The notes below the pieces were generated by a model. The model saw only the letters and a list, made by a program, of their open reading frames with translations, did no database searches and was not told where the DNA came from. Source: Anaerolineaceae bacterium (lineage in GTDB: Bacteria; Chloroflexota; Anaerolineae; Anaerolineales; Anaerolineaceae). Taken from it: a stretch of DNA of 64,000 bases. Of the stretch, positions 9,617-19,352 are shown piece after piece. Positions within the stretch are counted from its first letter, which is position 1. Each line of letters starts with the position of its first letter. A program made the translations under genes and the position numbers. The DNA lies in contig JAENZD010000002.1 of the NCBI GenBank assembly GCA_016841445.1, positions 62,001 through 126,000 on the forward strand. The letters run 5' to 3'.

Positions 9617-10468
9617 ATGACAAAGTCCCAACCCCACCACACTTTCAGCCCTGAGGAAATACAAGCCTTCGAGCCCATTATGAAGATTGGACTGCTCGCT
9701 ACCATCACGGCGGAAGGTTTCCCTCACCTGACCTTGCTCTCCAGCTTGAAGGCAAATAGTGATAAATCGCTGACATGGGGTCAATTTACCGAAGGAAAGA
9801 GTTTTTCAAATGTCCGTGAAAACCCGAAGATTGGCTGGCTGATCATGACGCTGGATAAAGACCTGTGGCGAGGCAAGGCCACCTTCACACACACCCAAAA
9901 ATCGGGAGTAGATTTTGACTGGTACAACAACGTGCCCATGTTCCGCTACAATGCCTACTTTGGCATCCACACAGTTTATTATTTGGACCTGGTAGAACAG
10001 ACCGGCAAACAACCGCTGCCCATGACGCTGGTAATCATGTCTGCTGTTAAAACCATGATCTCAAAATTTTTCTTCAGAAAACGAAAAGATCCTGTCCTGA
10101 ATACCTGGACGCAATCTTTGTTCAATAAGTTGGATAATTTAAAATTTTTAGCTTATGTAGCTGACGACGGTTACCCGGTCATCATCCCGGTCATTCAAGC
10201 GCAAGCCGCTGGAAGCCAGCACCTGATCTTCAGCACTGGGGCTTTCTCTTCTGAACTGAAAAGGATTCCCAAGAATACCGCTATGGCGCTGTTTGGAATG
10301 TCGCTGGATATGACGGATGTCCTGACACGCGGCACCTACAAAGGATTAAGATGGATTGGACCCCACCGGTGCGGTGTGCTGGAAGTCGATTGGGTCTACA
10401 GCCCGATGCCCCCTGTCCCACAGCAAATTTATCCCCCCATCCCATTGGAACCCATCCGGGAGTTTTAA
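9617..10468 (+). CDS. Pyridoxamine 5'-phosphate oxidase-like FMN-binding split-barrel protein
   Basis: LLATITAEGFPHLTLLSSLKA...SFSNVRENPKIGWLIM pattern. Confidence 0.65.
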   Translation: MTKSQPHHTFSPEEIQAFEPIMKIGLLATITAEGFPHLTLLSSLKANSDKSLTWGQFTEGKSFSNVRENPKIGWLIMTLDKDLWRGKATFTHTQKSGVDFDWYNNVPMFRYNAYFGIHTVYYLDLVEQTGKQPLPMTLVIMSAVKTMISKFFFRKRKDPVLNTWTQSLFNKLDNLKFLAYVADDGYPVIIPVIQAQAAGSQHLIFSTGAFSSELKRIPKNTAMALFGMSLDMTDVLTRGTYKGLRWIGPHRCGVLEVDWVYSPMPPVPQQIYPPIPLEPIREF

Positions 10469-10496
10469 TTTATTCAGATAAATTGGATCTAAAACT

Positions 10497-11318
10497 GTGA
10501 GCGTCAAAGTAGATCATTATCCCAATTTACAAACTGAAGATTTATTGCCTAGGGATGTGTGGGTGTGGAAACCGCAGGTCTATGATAAAGATCGAGACCA
10601 ACATTTCCCGGTGATCTATATGCATGACGGCCAAAACTTGTTCTTCAGGGAGAGATCCTTTGCTAATTCCACCTGGGGTGTAGCCGAAGCGATCACCCGG
10701 TTATCCGTTTGGGGATTCATCGAACCGGCGATCATTGTAGGGATTGATAATACACAAAACCGGTATGGCGACTATCTCCCCATTAAACCCTATGAAACAC
10801 CTGAAGGAAAAGCCTTTATTGCTAACCTGAAAGAAGCAACCGATACCTTTGAAGAAACCAGTTTTGATGCCGATCAATACCTGAGACTGATCATTGAAAC
10901 CATCAAGCCAATCATCGATCAAAACTACCGGACAAGCCAAACTTATAAAGATACCTTCACCATGGGGTCCAGCATGGGAGGGCTGATTTCGCTGTACGCC
11001 CTCGTCGAATATCCCCAAATTTTCGGCGGGGCAGGATGCCTGTCTACCCATTGGCCGGCAGTCGAAGACTTCATCCCCCCTTATTTAACAACTTATCTCC
11101 CAACAAGCGGTCGACATAAAATTTACTTTGATCACGGGACGCAGGATATTGATGCAGACTATCACCCCCACCAAATCCTGGTAGATCAAATCATGATGGA
11201 AAAAGGTTATACACAGGGTAAGGATTGGATCACGCATGTTGCACCTGGCGCGATCCATCATGAAGATGCCTGGCGCACTCGCCTGCATCTCCCGTTGCGA
11301 TTTTTCCTGGGTAATTAA
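10497..11318 (+). CDS. Putative esterase (alpha/beta hydrolase, esterase D-like)
   Basis: FPVIYMHDGQNLF, TMGSSMGGLISLYALVEYPQIF nucleophile elbow; GTG start. Confidence 0.85.
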   Translation: MSVKVDHYPNLQTEDLLPRDVWVWKPQVYDKDRDQHFPVIYMHDGQNLFFRERSFANSTWGVAEAITRLSVWGFIEPAIIVGIDNTQNRYGDYLPIKPYETPEGKAFIANLKEATDTFEETSFDADQYLRLIIETIKPIIDQNYRTSQTYKDTFTMGSSMGGLISLYALVEYPQIFGGAGCLSTHWPAVEDFIPPYLTTYLPTSGRHKIYFDHGTQDIDADYHPHQILVDQIMMEKGYTQGKDWITHVAPGAIHHEDAWRTRLHLPLRFFLGN

Positions 11319-11327
11319 AGTAAAAAA

Positions 11328-11356
11328 ATCCCGATGACCAAAAGCGCCATCGGGAT
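11328..11356. terminator. Stem-loop between convergent genes
   Basis: ATCCCGATG-(N11)-CATCGGGAT preceded by an A-run. Confidence 0.75.
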
Positions 11357-11382
11357 CGAGTTTGTCTATGTGCTGGGGGAGA

Positions 11383-12480
11383 TTAATACCTCAAGATCGC
11401 CCCTATTTGACCTGCTTTTACAAGGTTTTCATTTTGAGTGATCACTTTAACATCGGCATTATTACGAAGGGTATCCTGAACACCCCTTTCAACCGCTGAT
11501 TCAATCCGTTCAAATTTTCCACCGCAGAATGGGCAGTCAGACAACTCTTGCGTTGTAAGATAACCGCAGCCTTTACAACGGAATCCTTCCTGTTCAAAAT
11601 CCTGCATGACTAAAAGTGTTTTAACACGTCCTTCATGGATGGCATGTAGTGTATCGTTCAAGCCAATGACCCCATTGCTTCCCTTGGCAGCCAAGGTAAT
11701 TGCCTGGTCTACCAATCCATGATTCCTTCGTCGCTTAGCAGAGAAAGCCTCCTCCGTCGCTTGCTCCAATACTTCGGATTGACTGGCGTTCATGCTCATC
11801 GGGAATTCACCAATCACCAGGGATTGCCAAGTTTTCGGAAGTTCATCCTTGAACCGGGCAATATTATCATCCGTTCCACCGATCATGATCCTGCGAACAT
11901 GATGCTTACCGAAGAAATCTATGGCAGAATCGATCACTTCTTTGATATTCCGATCAATGATGTTTTCAATATTTGCGCTGGCATTCCCGCCGCCCATTCG
12001 ACCCGGCATCGCATTCCCCCCGCCGCGTTTGGTCTGTTTGACGTCATCACCTGCGACAGCGTCAATTTCACTGAGTTCGCCTAAATCGAATGAAAACAAA
12101 CGGGCGCCTTGCTTATCGACAAGGACCACGCTCCAGCCTGTAAAAGCATCCAGCAATCGGACCAGCGGTCTCAATGTTGGTTTTTTGGCAACATAAACTT
12201 TATCCGGTACTGCTAAATTGAACTGGTAAGCTTGGAAAAAATCTGCATCCTGGTCTGAAAAGACAACCAAACCTCTGGCCGACCAATCATATTCAAGTGT
12301 GACGTAATCTTCCACAGCCTGAACGTCCTCTGGAAGATCGACCGCTTTTAAATGATTTCGAAGCTGGATCTTCGCGGATTCAGTGCTCATCTTAGTTGGG
12401 TCTGTGTTTAGATACACACTTAATACCTGACCCTCCGAGGAATAATCCAAAAGTGATTGCAGGTCTTTTTCGGAAAACAT
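11383..12480 (-). CDS. Bacterial aRF1/eRF1-like (baeRF family) protein with zinc ribbon
   Basis: Central Gly-rich loop KRGGGNAMPGRMGGGNASANIEN, RRIMIGGTDDNIARFKDELP, C-terminal L7Ae-like region with CKGCGYLTTQELSDCPFCGG. Confidence 0.75.
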   Translation of the reverse strand: MFSEKDLQSLLDYSSEGQVLSVYLNTDPTKMSTESAKIQLRNHLKAVDLPEDVQAVEDYVTLEYDWSARGLVVFSDQDADFFQAYQFNLAVPDKVYVAKKPTLRPLVRLLDAFTGWSVVLVDKQGARLFSFDLGELSEIDAVAGDDVKQTKRGGGNAMPGRMGGGNASANIENIIDRNIKEVIDSAIDFFGKHHVRRIMIGGTDDNIARFKDELPKTWQSLVIGEFPMSMNASQSEVLEQATEEAFSAKRRRNHGLVDQAITLAAKGSNGVIGLNDTLHAIHEGRVKTLLVMQDFEQEGFRCKGCGYLTTQELSDCPFCGGKFERIESAVERGVQDTLRNNADVKVITQNENLVKAGQIGAILRY

Positions 12481-12595
12481 AGGTTGCCTCCATTTAAGGT
12501 TTTAGATTGTTAAGGTGAGTATTAGATCCGTAGATCTATACTGTTAATTCTATCTTAAAGTAAATTCATTTTCAAAAGTTCGTAATCATAATAAA

Positions 12596-12627
12596 AAACC
12601 GCTGTGGGAGGTCTCCCATAGCGGTTT
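12596..12627 (-). terminator. Rho-independent terminator of the S1C protease gene
   Basis: AAACCGCTGTGGGAG-GT-CTCCCATAGCGGTTT; T-run on the minus strand. Confidence 0.85.
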
Positions 12628-12634
12628 GATTTTC

Positions 12635-13822
12635 TTATCCACCATTTGGCGGACGTTCACCCAGAATGACTGTGAAGTTCATTTCCTCTCCATTCCGCAG
12701 GACAGTCACCGTCATTTCATCACCCGGCTGCTTGTTGAGCATCATATAGCTCAACAACTGACTGAACTGCAGTACCTCCTCCCCATCAACACCGATGATC
12801 AGATCGCCACCAGCAAATAGCCCTGTAATCCCTGTTGTCTCGCTCCCTGCCTGCAAACCAGCCTGGTCAGCTGGGCCACCAGGAACGATCTCAAGGATGT
12901 AAGCACCCGTTGCTTGAGGAAGACCTAAAAGGTCAGCTTCAGTTAAAGTAAGGGATGGCAAACTGGATAATCCAAGATAGGGATATGAATAAGTTTCACC
13001 TCGGGTTAAAGCAGGGATCACCATACTCAGGATATTCGAGGATACGGCAAACCCAATGCCTGTATTGGAAACAGTCGCTGTCAGGGAGCCACCCGTTTGG
13101 ATAGCGCGATTGATCCCAATCACTTCACCGCTCAAATTCAAAAGAGGACCACCTGAGTTGCCGGGATTAATAGTCGCATCCGTTTGGATCAGGTCACCGG
13201 CAGAAAAGAAATTTCCGGATCCTGTTTGGCGAATGGATTCCAGTGTACGTCCGCGAGCCGAAACGATCCCAACAGTCATGGTGCTGGTCAAGCCATAAGG
13301 ATTGCCAATGGCAACAACCGTCTGACCAACACGGATCTGGTCTGAATCGCCAATGACTAATGGAACAAGTTCATCAGGGTCTACATCAACCTTGATCACT
13401 GCGATATCTGAATCCAGGTCCTGTCCAATGACCTGACCGTAAACTTTTAGCCCACTTTGAAAATGGACTTCAATATCTGTGGCATCCTGCACAACATGGT
13501 AGTTTGTGATAATATGACCTTCCTTATCAATCACAAATCCTGAACCAAGTCCTGATCCTGTTGTGTCGGAATAGACCTGGAGTGAAACCACGCCGGGGCT
13601 GATATTTTGATACAGTTGAACCAGGACATCTTGCAGCAACACTTCATCAGGGACGATAAAAGAGGTTGGCGGTGCAACCGTACTATCAGCGGTCTCAGCA
13701 ACCTGGGTTTCTGACTCCCCGATGGTCGAGCTTGAAGCAATCAGACCAGGCAGCGAACAAGCCGTCATCGCTAAAATCAATACACTGGCTGCTAAAATTA
13801 AACGAGTATTTGTCTTTTTCAT
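12635..13822 (-). CDS. Trypsin-like serine protease with PDZ domain (DegP/HtrA, S1C)
   Basis: Lipoprotein-like leader, GSGFVIDKEGHIITNYHVV, SDIAVIKVD, INPGNSGGPLLNLSGEVIGIN. Confidence 0.93.
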   Translation of the reverse strand: MKKTNTRLILAASVLILAMTACSLPGLIASSSTIGESETQVAETADSTVAPPTSFIVPDEVLLQDVLVQLYQNISPGVVSLQVYSDTTGSGLGSGFVIDKEGHIITNYHVVQDATDIEVHFQSGLKVYGQVIGQDLDSDIAVIKVDVDPDELVPLVIGDSDQIRVGQTVVAIGNPYGLTSTMTVGIVSARGRTLESIRQTGSGNFFSAGDLIQTDATINPGNSGGPLLNLSGEVIGINRAIQTGGSLTATVSNTGIGFAVSSNILSMVIPALTRGETYSYPYLGLSSLPSLTLTEADLLGLPQATGAYILEIVPGGPADQAGLQAGSETTGITGLFAGGDLIIGVDGEEVLQFSQLLSYMMLNKQPGDEMTVTVLRNGEEMNFTVILGERPPNGG

Positions 13823-14174
13823 GATACTAATCCTTTCCAGATTATCCTATCCCTGATTCGTAAGATGAGTGTTAACAACAAAGTATTTTTGATAAATTTT
13901 TAATACTATATTTATTCTTGATTACTGACCCGAATATCGTTACTGTCACAGAAAACACATTGAAAATAGCTTGTAGTTAAAAGGTGGGAAATTTTTAATT
14001 TTCGAATTACGCCATATTTAGTCGCTGCTGATATGAAGCATTCAATCGCGATGAAATCCAATAGACTGGCAACACCTTGACGCTCAATTAGGATTATGCT
14101 ACTATGTAAATATCATCATATTCAGATATTTATTATCTAATCAAACCAAATTATTCGCAGAAGGAGATATCTCA

Positions 14175-14786
14175 ATGACAAAGAAAAAGGGAACGGTCAT
14201 TGTTTTAATTACAGTTCTATTGATTCTTCTAACTGGCTGTAAATTGCCGGCATCCAAAGGCCCAGAGGAAACAACAGAACAATTGATGACAACGCCGATC
14301 GTCATCCAAACAGATTCACCCCTGCTGATCACACAAACAGAGGTCGCTAAAATTGTCACTACATCCATTCCCGTAGACACCGGGTACCCGGCAACTACAC
14401 CAACACCAACTCTCGAACCCACTGTAGAAATCATCATCCCTACCATGACGGTACCAGAGCAATACACGATTCATTCGGGCGAAACAGTTCTGTGCCTTGC
14501 AAGGCGCTTTGATGTGGACCCCGATGATATTATTGCGTTGAACAATCTTTCTACAGATGGTTTCCTGAACGTTGGTGATGTCCTGCAGATACCGCAATCC
14601 GGTTCCTATCCGAATGATGACCGGGTCCGCAGGGATCACCCAACAACTTATACAGTCCAATCCGGAGATACGATCTACACCATCGCCTGCGCCTTTGGCG
14701 ATGTCTATCCTGAGGAAATCATTGCAGCCAACCAGCTTGAAGAGCCATTCGACCTGACTTCAGGTGAAACACTTAATATTCCTTAA
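14175..14786 (+). CDS. LysM-domain lipoprotein
   Basis: Lipobox LLTGC; two LysM repeats (YTIHSGETVLCLARRFDVDPDDIIALNNL; YTVQSGDTIYTIACAFGDVYPEEIIAANQL). Confidence 0.9.
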   Translation: MTKKKGTVIVLITVLLILLTGCKLPASKGPEETTEQLMTTPIVIQTDSPLLITQTEVAKIVTTSIPVDTGYPATTPTPTLEPTVEIIIPTMTVPEQYTIHSGETVLCLARRFDVDPDDIIALNNLSTDGFLNVGDVLQIPQSGSYPNDDRVRRDHPTTYTVQSGDTIYTIACAFGDVYPEEIIAANQLEEPFDLTSGETLNIP

Positions 14787-14816
14787 AATTATTCTCTAGA
14801 ATGTCATTTGTCATTT

Positions 14817-14851
14817 ACGCTGCGCCAAATTACTCAAGGCGCAGCGTTTTT
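14817..14851 (+). terminator. Rho-independent terminator
   Basis: ACGCTGCGCC-(N11)-GGCGCAGCGT followed by TTTT. Confidence 0.88.
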
Positions 14852-14884
14852 CTGTGAAGTTACTTATTACTGGCAAGGAGATCC

Positions 14885-15433
14885 ATGCCCTTTACAACCT
14901 TAAAACGCGAAAAAAAATATCAAGCCCATGTTTTTGATGTTGCAAAAATCCATGTTCGCCTGCCGGATGGACGAGAACGCAGCTATGACCTGGTAGAGCA
15001 CGGGGATTCAGTCACAATCCTTCCCATCGATTCAGACGGAAATATTTACTTTGTCACACAGCATCGGGTAGGCGCAAATGGCGATCTGCTTGAGCTTCCT
15101 GCTGGGGTCATCAATGAAAACGAAGAACCGATAAAATGTGCTCAACGCGAATTACGGGAAGAAATAGGCATGGATGCCCATAAGATCCAACCTTTGGGGA
15201 ATTTCTATCTTGCACCCGGCTATACGGATGAATATATGTATGTTTTCCTTGCATCCGGGCTATTCAGTGCACCGCTTGCCCCTGATGATGACGAATTCTT
15301 AGATGTGGTAAAGATCCCAACAACAGAAGTGCTAAGAAAAGCTTTTGCAGGGGAATTTCAGGATGGAAAAACCCTGGCTGCTTTGCTGCTGGCCTTACCG
15401 GTCATTAATGGCAATGCTGTTTTAGAAGCATAA
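14885..15433 (+). CDS. Nudix hydrolase (ADP-ribose pyrophosphatase-like)
   Basis: Nudix box GVINENEEPIKCAQRELREEIGM. Confidence 0.9.
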   Translation: MPFTTLKREKKYQAHVFDVAKIHVRLPDGRERSYDLVEHGDSVTILPIDSDGNIYFVTQHRVGANGDLLELPAGVINENEEPIKCAQRELREEIGMDAHKIQPLGNFYLAPGYTDEYMYVFLASGLFSAPLAPDDDEFLDVVKIPTTEVLRKAFAGEFQDGKTLAALLLALPVINGNAVLEA

Positions 15434-15555
15434 CTATCGGTTCTGTCCAAATTATTGAACCTGCATTGATCTTTGCATAGTTTATGACAGGTTGCAACCT
15501 CAATAGTGAAATTAATAACCTGTATGTTGGGCAGATTCGGGTTATACTTAACGTT

Positions 15556-15588
15556 TGGATTATTCCACAATAGCATTGTAATAATCCA
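15556..15588. promoter_or_regulatory. Stem-loop/palindrome upstream of PFOR
   Basis: TGGATTATT-CC-ACAAT-AGC-ATTGT-AATAATCCA: 14 bp paired with a CC bulge. Confidence 0.6.
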
Positions 15589-15661
15589 TAAGGATTTTAT
15601 AACATCCTTGTTTTAAGTTCGAATTAGAAATTCGAAAATATCAATTAAAGGAGTATTGTTC

Positions 15662-18600
15662 ATGAAACGTGAAATGGTAATGACGGATGCAAATGAAGCA
15701 ACCGCATGGGTCTCTTACCGGTTAAATGAGATTATCGCAATTTTCCCAATTACACCTTCTTCACCGATGGGAGAATATGCAGATGCCTGGTCTGCAAAAG
15801 GGATTCCCAATATCTGGGGAACCGTCCCTGATGTAACAGAAATGCAAGCGGAAGGCGGCGCCGCAGGTGCTGTACACGGTGCTTTGCAAGCTGGTGGCTT
15901 AACAACCACTTTTACTGCCTCCCAGGGTCTGCTTCTGATGATCCCCAATATGTACAAAATTGCAGGAGAGCTCACGCCTACTGTGTTTAATGTAAGTGCG
16001 CGATCCCTTGCAGCTCAAGCGCTTTCAATTTTCGGCGATCACTCCGATGTGACGGCTGTTCGCGCGACGGGTTTCGCCCTTTTAGCCAGCGGTTCCGTTC
16101 AGGAGTCCCAGGATATGACATTGATCGCCCAGGCAGCAACGCTGCGAACCCGGGTGCCTTTCCTGCACTTCTTCGATGGTTTCAGAAGTTCACATGAAAT
16201 TTCTAAGATCGAAAGGTTGGATGAGCAAGATTTACGGGCCCTGATTGACGATGATCTGGTTGCAGAACACCGCATGCGTGCCCTTTCACCCGACCATCCG
16301 GTTATCCGCGGCACCGCCCAGAACCCTGATGTATTCTTCCAGGGACGTGAGACGGTTAACCCCTTCTATGCAAAGACACCGGAAATCGTACAGCAGGTTA
16401 TGGATGAATTTGCCAACCAGGTGGGTCGGAGTTACCACCTGTTTGACTATGTCGGTGCACCCGATGCTGAAAATGTGATCGTATTAATGGCTTCAGGCAT
16501 TGAAACTGCCGAGGAAACGGCAGAAGTATTGGCCGCCAAAGGTGAAAAGGTTGGTGTGATCTCCGTTAGGTTATACCGTCCATTCTCTGTGACCCACTTG
16601 ATGGAAGCCCTTCCCAGCACTGTTAAAACAATTGCCGTTCTCGACCGCACAAAGGAACCTGGTGCCGGCGGCGAACCCCTTTATTTGGATATCGTCAACG
16701 CCCTTAAAGAAGGCTTGGAATTAGGCCTCGCTCCCTTTGAAACTATGCCAAAAGTGATTGGCGGACGCTACGGCCTTTCTTCCAAAGAATTCACACCGGC
16801 AATGGTCAAGGGGGTCTTTGATGAGATGAAAAAGGATGACCCCAAGAATCACTTCACCGTTGGTATTTTTGACGATGTCAGCCATACCAACCTGGAATGG
16901 GATCCAACGTTTGAAATCCTCGGAGATGATGTTGTCCAGGCGATGTTCTTTGGTTTAGGCGCAGACGGCACCGTTGGTGCAAATAAAAACTCGATCAAAA
17001 TTATTGGTGAGGAAACCGATAACTACGCCCAGGGCTATTTCCAATATGACTCCAAGAAATCCGGTGCAGTCACTGTATCCCACCTGCGTTTTGGCCCTAC
17101 ACCCATCCGAGCACCTTATTTGATTGCAGAAGATGAGGCAAACTTCCTGGCATGCCATCAATTTAATTTCCTTGAAAAATTTGACATGCTGAAATATGTC
17201 CGCCCCAACGGGATCTTCTTACTTAACAGTATCTATGGCCCGGATGAAGTTTGGGATCACCTGCCAACAAAGGTCCAGGAAGCCCTGATCAAGAAAAACC
17301 TGCAGTTCTACATCATCGATGGTTATGATGTTGCCGAGAAGACCAATATGGGTCAGCGCATCAACACCATCATGCAGACCTGTTTCTTCGCCATCAGCGG
17401 TATCCTGCCAAAAGACCAGGCCATCGAAGAGATCAAGAAATCGATTAAGAAAACTTACGGTAAACGCGGCGAAGCCGTGGTAAAACAAAACTTCGCTGCA
17501 GTTGATAATGCCCTTGAGAATATGTACAAAGTGGCAGTCCCCGAGAAAGTCACCAGCGATATTCCCATGATGCCCCCGGTACCTGCAGAAGCACCCGAAT
17601 ATGTTCGTGAGGTTCTTGGCAAGATCATTGACCGGCGCGGCGACGATGTCCTCGTCAGCGAAATGCCCGTAGACGGCACCTTCCCCAGCGGGACAACCCA
17701 ATGGGAAAAGCGCAATGTGGCCCTGGAAATCCCCGTTTGGGATCCGGATATCTGTATCCAGTGCGGTAAATGTGCATTTGTCTGCCCGCATGCGACGATC
17801 CGCACCAAGGTCTATGAAGAATCATATCTCGAGAATGCCCCAGAGACATTCAAGTCAACGAATGCCAAGTTCCGGGAATTCCGTGATGGATGGGCATTCA
17901 CAGTCCAGATCGCTCCTGAAGACTGCACCGGCTGTGGTATGTGTGTTGAAAACTGCCCGGCGAAGGACCGTGAAAACCCCAGCCACAAAGCCATCAATAT
18001 GGCCCCACAACCACCAATTCGCGAGCAAGAAGCGGAAAACTGGGCATTCTTCAATGCTATCCCCTATCCGGACCGAAAGAGCTTCACCCCTAACACCGTT
18101 AAGAACTCCCAGCTCCTTGAGCCCCTGTTTGAGTTCTCGGGTGCATGTGCTGGCTGTGGTGAGACTCCTTACATCAAGCTGGCTACCCAGTTATTTGGTG
18201 ACCGGATGGTCATCGCCAATGCAACCGGCTGTTCATCAATCTATGGCGGCAACCTGCCGACCACACCCTACACCTTCAACACTGCTGGACGTGGGCCTGC
18301 CTGGTCCAACTCCTTGTTTGAAGACAACGCTGAATTTGGCCTCGGCATGCGGCTGACCATCGATAAATTTGTTGAATATGCAAAAGAATTGCTGGGTAAG
18401 TTAAGAAAAGATGTCGGAGAAGACCTGGCAGATGCCATTCTCAACGCCAGCCAGAAATCCGATGAAGAATACGAGACTCAGCGAGAACGTGTTGAGCAGT
18501 TGAAGAAAAAACTGGAAACCCTCGACAGCGCTGGTGCCAAGAACTTGCTATCCATTGCTGATTACCTCGTCAAGAAGAGCGTCTGGATCATCGGTGGTGA

Positions 18601-19243
18601 CGGTTGGGCTTACGATATCGGATACGGTGGTTTGGACCATGTACTTGCGTCAGGCCGAGATATTAACGTCCTGGTGCTCGACACTGAAGTTTATTCCAAC
18701 ACCGGCGGTCAATCCTCCAAAGCTACACCCCGGGCAGCCGTTGCAAAATTTGCTGCAAATGGTAAGGACCTGCCCAAGAAAGACCTGGGGATGATGGCGA
18801 TGTCCTATGGTTATGTATATGTCGCTCGGGTAGCGATGGGTGCCAGTGATCGCCAGACCCTGCAGGCCTTCCGTGATGCGGAAGCCTACGATGGCCCATC
18901 CCTGATCATTGCCTATACACACTGTATTGCCCATGGCATCACGATGAAACTCGGGCTGAAGCAGCAAGAACTGGCTGTCAAATCCGGCGTGTGGCCGCTT
19001 TATCGCTACAATCCCGAATTGGCTGCACAGGGTGAGAACCCATTGTCAATCGATGCAAAAGAGCCTACAGTTTCTGTTGAGGAATATGCTTACAACGAAA
19101 CACGCTACCGCATGCTCCTGCAAAGTAATGAGGAACGGGCAGAGATGTTGATGGCTAAAGCAAAGAAGGATGCCGCCAGCCGCTGGAATTTATACCAGCA
19201 AATGGCAGATATGCATTACACAAAACCTGAAGAGGTCGAATAA
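15662..19243 (+). CDS. nifJ: Pyruvate:ferredoxin (flavodoxin) oxidoreductase, single chain
   Basis: ~1190 aa; IFPITPSSPMGEYADAW; two 4Fe-4S motifs CIQCGKCAFVCP and CTGCGMCVENCP; GDGWAYDIGYGGLDHVLASG TPP motif. Confidence 0.96.
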   Translation: MKREMVMTDANEATAWVSYRLNEIIAIFPITPSSPMGEYADAWSAKGIPNIWGTVPDVTEMQAEGGAAGAVHGALQAGGLTTTFTASQGLLLMIPNMYKIAGELTPTVFNVSARSLAAQALSIFGDHSDVTAVRATGFALLASGSVQESQDMTLIAQAATLRTRVPFLHFFDGFRSSHEISKIERLDEQDLRALIDDDLVAEHRMRALSPDHPVIRGTAQNPDVFFQGRETVNPFYAKTPEIVQQVMDEFANQVGRSYHLFDYVGAPDAENVIVLMASGIETAEETAEVLAAKGEKVGVISVRLYRPFSVTHLMEALPSTVKTIAVLDRTKEPGAGGEPLYLDIVNALKEGLELGLAPFETMPKVIGGRYGLSSKEFTPAMVKGVFDEMKKDDPKNHFTVGIFDDVSHTNLEWDPTFEILGDDVVQAMFFGLGADGTVGANKNSIKIIGEETDNYAQGYFQYDSKKSGAVTVSHLRFGPTPIRAPYLIAEDEANFLACHQFNFLEKFDMLKYVRPNGIFLLNSIYGPDEVWDHLPTKVQEALIKKNLQFYIIDGYDVAEKTNMGQRINTIMQTCFFAISGILPKDQAIEEIKKSIKKTYGKRGEAVVKQNFAAVDNALENMYKVAVPEKVTSDIPMMPPVPAEAPEYVREVLGKIIDRRGDDVLVSEMPVDGTFPSGTTQWEKRNVALEIPVWDPDICIQCGKCAFVCPHATIRTKVYEESYLENAPETFKSTNAKFREFRDGWAFTVQIAPEDCTGCGMCVENCPAKDRENPSHKAINMAPQPPIREQEAENWAFFNAIPYPDRKSFTPNTVKNSQLLEPLFEFSGACAGCGETPYIKLATQLFGDRMVIANATGCSSIYGGNLPTTPYTFNTAGRGPAWSNSLFEDNAEFGLGMRLTIDKFVEYAKELLGKLRKDVGEDLADAILNASQKSDEEYETQRERVEQLKKKLETLDSAGAKNLLSIADYLVKKSVWIIGGDGWAYDIGYGGLDHVLASGRDINVLVLDTEVYSNTGGQSSKATPRAAVAKFAANGKDLPKKDLGMMAMSYGYVYVARVAMGASDRQTLQAFRDAEAYDGPSLIIAYTHCIAHGITMKLGLKQQELAVKSGVWPLYRYNPELAAQGENPLSIDAKEPTVSVEEYAYNETRYRMLLQSNEERAEMLMAKAKKDAASRWNLYQQMADMHYTKPEEVE

Positions 19244-19275
19244 ATTTGCAATCGACTAAATGAGGTAAGTATAAT

Positions 19276-19310
19276 AATGGTGATGGAGTTTTCTTCATCA
19301 CCATTTTTTA
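19276..19310 (+). terminator. Rho-independent terminator
   Basis: AATGGTGATG-(N10)-CATCACCATT + T-run. Confidence 0.88.
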
Positions 19311-19352
19311 TTCATTTACTGGTTAGCAAAACGAAATTAGGATGGAGGATAG

